From Nectonema munidae (Eukaryota > Nematomorpha > Nectonematoida > Nectonematidae), in the NCBI GenBank assembly GCA_030549495.1, contig JAUIRK010000909.1:1-64000 (forward strand): a DNA stretch of 64,000 nucleotides, written 5' to 3'. This document shows positions 55,001 through 64,000 of this stretch, piece after piece. The notes beneath the pieces are model-generated. The model made no database searches, was not told the DNA's origin, and was given only the letters and a program-made list of their open reading frames with translations. A program made the position numbers and the translations under genes. Positions within the stretch are counted from its first letter, which is position 1; each line of letters opens with the position of its first letter.

Positions 55001-55584
55001 AAACACTAAAGTCGGCTCTTTAACACTTAAAAATAAAATTAGAAATTATTTGAAATTGAATTGTACAAACTAATGTAAAAATTGTAATGATATCTTGGAT
55101 TTTATATATATCAAATCAAAAATCGAGCAGTATATATTTTTGATTGTTTTCAAAGAATATATATCAAAATCGCATACACGTTTAAATCTAATCAATTAGT
55201 GATATGAGGGATTTTCTCATGTGTTCAATCTCTTGACGCTTTTCTATATATAGACATATATATCCGTTATCCATTGATAATCTGTTAATTATATATATTT
55301 TTTTATCTTCATTAAATTCCTTTAATTTATATATTAAATTTGTTTTAATGAAGATATATATATATTATATATATAATAAAAAAATATAAATTTTCCTTAT
55401 AAATATTCAAAAAATTAAGTAAAAAATTGAAAATCTTGTATAAAATAATAAATCTAGTAACAATTGTTTTATAAATAAATTTTAGGAACTTTTTAAAAAA
55501 TTTCACTAGTACATTTTATTTTTTAATTTATTATTTTAACTTTGCTATTTTTTACAATCTCATTCATTTTCCGATAGTTTCAAA
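55001..55584. other. Upstream region of the SRSF10-like gene
   Basis: Very AT-rich, with ATATAT-type runs at 55245-55390. It should contain the promoter and 5' untranslated region of the SR protein gene, but no TATA box, initiator or CpG-like feature stands out against the AT background. Confidence 0.35.
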
Positions 55585-62582
<6,998 letters not shown>

Positions 62583-62613
62583 GTTTGATATTTTAACTAA
62601 TTTTTATTGCTAA

Positions 62614-62984
62614 CTTCCATATATATTTAATTCACGTCTGAACTTAGACGATAAGTGTGACGTACTGCCAGATCCTTAACCTATTATTGACTAGTAAAAT
62701 TCAAATTTTTATGTCATTGTGACAATGTTAAATTTTTTCTCAAAATGTTCTTTTTATTTTGCCTCTTAGAAACAAATCCATACTCATATATTTACCAATA
62801 TTTTGCTACTTTTCACATTTTTTCTCTGCAAAAATTGTTGAATTATATATGAATCGCTAGTCAAATAAGGATAATTTTTCAGTCCAAAATATATTTTATT
62901 AAAATATAATTGAAATTCAAACATAATTTTATGAACCGTTTTTAAAAAAATACAAATATATATATAAGTATGAAAATCTGCATT
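62614..62984. other. AT-rich DNA after SRSF10-like exon 4
   Basis: No further RS-rich exon and no repeat recognised. If exon 4 is terminal, its 3' untranslated region lies here; no polyadenylation signal stands out from the AT background. Confidence 0.35.
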
Positions 62985-63960
62985 TCACAGTACTCCAACT
63001 TTACATTTTCTATACATAGTTTGTGGCATGGTATGACAAAGCGTACACCGAATTCTCTTCTTTTCATCTATTGAGCAAACAACGTAGTCTTTATTGTCGA
63101 ACCTCGCTTCATCTATTCGATTCAACACTCTTTGTCTTGCTGAATCAGACCTAGGGGGCTTCAGAAATTGACATTTTTAACAAGTGGCTTATTATGGCCC
63201 TATAATGGGAAGTGCATATTGAGCAATGTTCTGGTGCATTCGATCAACGATATTTTGTTGCTTCGTCTTTAACATTCTTTTTATATCAATCAAATTGACC
63301 AAAATAGCCTGGAGCGATACAATGAGACCATTGTTTATACCCTTAGGGTATTGGTTTGCCTCTCAGAAACTGTTTTGTTGTTTGTGCTTCAAAGTACTCT
63401 ATCATAGTTTCATCAAACTCAAACGATTGGGCGTATTTCAAAAAAAAAAAGATATACATTTGCTTTTTCAAATTGCTGAAACAAGACGTTAGAAATATCA
63501 ATGAGTTATTTGAACCTACTTGTTCATAAATCTCAAGAAGTATGTGCTGTGAAAGAATGTAAATACAATGAGATCGTTTCATAAAATATTGAGTGCGAGT
63601 GATTGATTATGAATTTAGCTGTTCATATCATGCAATGAATCGAGTCTACGGTGATGTTTGGAATTACATGACCCACATTTGAAGCTTAGTTTGCAGATGG
63701 AAATATTACGCATTTTTGTATCGCTTATATTATAAACCAGCGCTTCATATATGATACATTTGAAGTTTTTATTCTCAAAAACAAAATTGCCTCATTGAAA
63801 TTTCATCATTTATATGTTTCTAAAAATGTTCTTAAAAATTAGTAAAGAATTTTTTTACCTTTATTCATCTTCGAAGTTTCAACATGATTCAAAAGTTAAG
63901 TTTTCAAAAACATTAACTCTCGCTTTCATGCATGATTTTTTTCACCGACCCGTGGAAATA
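62985..63960 (-). mobile_element. Second piggyBac element, degraded, runs towards the window end
   Basis: Minus-strand blocks: SFEFDETMIEYFEAQTTKQF and LRGKPIP (about 63425-63343), then GYKQWSHCIAPGYFGQFD (about 63340-63285), the piggyBac core around the first catalytic Asp (x-D-E-x-M-x-x-[FY]-x-x-x-x-x-x-x-x-x-[FL]-x-R-x-K-P-x-x-x-G-x-K). Much further on come ARQRVLNRIDEARFDNKDYV and KKRIRCTLCHTMPQTMYRKC (about 63145-63000), the cysteine-rich C-terminal finger. The middle of the catalytic domain is missing, so the copy is internally deleted. Its sequence differs clearly from the piggyBac at 22146, so it is a separate family. The N-terminal side continues to about the window edge. Confidence 0.75.
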
Positions 63961-64000
63961 AAATTTTCAAACAAAACTATTTTCATTCTTCGTTGTACGA

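Overview
The window is eukaryotic nuclear DNA. It is very AT-rich by eye, its protein-coding sequence comes in short exons separated by kilobase introns, and most of the rest is transposon debris. The transposon mix (several hAT lineages, piggyBac, pogo/Tigger-type, a LINE tail and a tRNA-like SINE), together with two ordinary animal genes, points to an invertebrate metazoan. An arthropod or crustacean-like animal is my best guess, but the species cannot be named from sequence alone. No prokaryotic genes, rRNA, functional tRNA, CRISPR array or viral element was seen.

Two host genes lie on the + strand. The first (about 3.1-39.8 kb) is an orthologue of LRPPRC/bicoid stability factor, the mitochondrial PPR-type mRNA-stability protein. 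Thirteen exons can be placed at AG/GT borders and their reading phases agree at every junction, giving about 960 codons. The start codon with its presequence, and the last third of the usual protein, were not found; one further candidate exon lies at 40.14 kb. The second gene (from 55.6 kb) is an SRSF10-like SR splicing factor. It has an RRM split by a textbook U12-type AT-AC intron and the beginning of an RS domain in exon 4; its 3' end probably lies beyond the window.

The introns and the 40-55 kb intergenic region are full of mobile elements. Several have intact ends and target duplications: a 3.57-kb hAT at 51.27-54.84 kb with an 8-bp duplication, hAT-type MITEs at 27.56, 38.59, 56.70 and 59.45 kb, a piggyBac MITE at 30.87 kb with TTAA borders that matches the end of a larger piggyBac at 22.1-24.35 kb, and a 3.1-kb pogo/Tigger-type element at 15.16-18.29 kb with TA borders and internal duplications. 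A 2.4-kb element with inverted ends (3.48-5.88 kb) is built on tandem repeats of about 150 bp; related copies recur at about 7.1, 45.3 and 50.5-55 kb.

The most interesting unexplained item is a transposase-like family with the order H[FW]D[GDS]K, then DT[TA]xxNTG, then C[QR]HH, then NxxAER. It has copies at 20.9, 46.3 and 60.1 kb, and the last has recognisable inverted ends. The AT-AC intron and this family are the two findings I would check first. All statements of family membership rest on recalled protein motifs, not on a database search.
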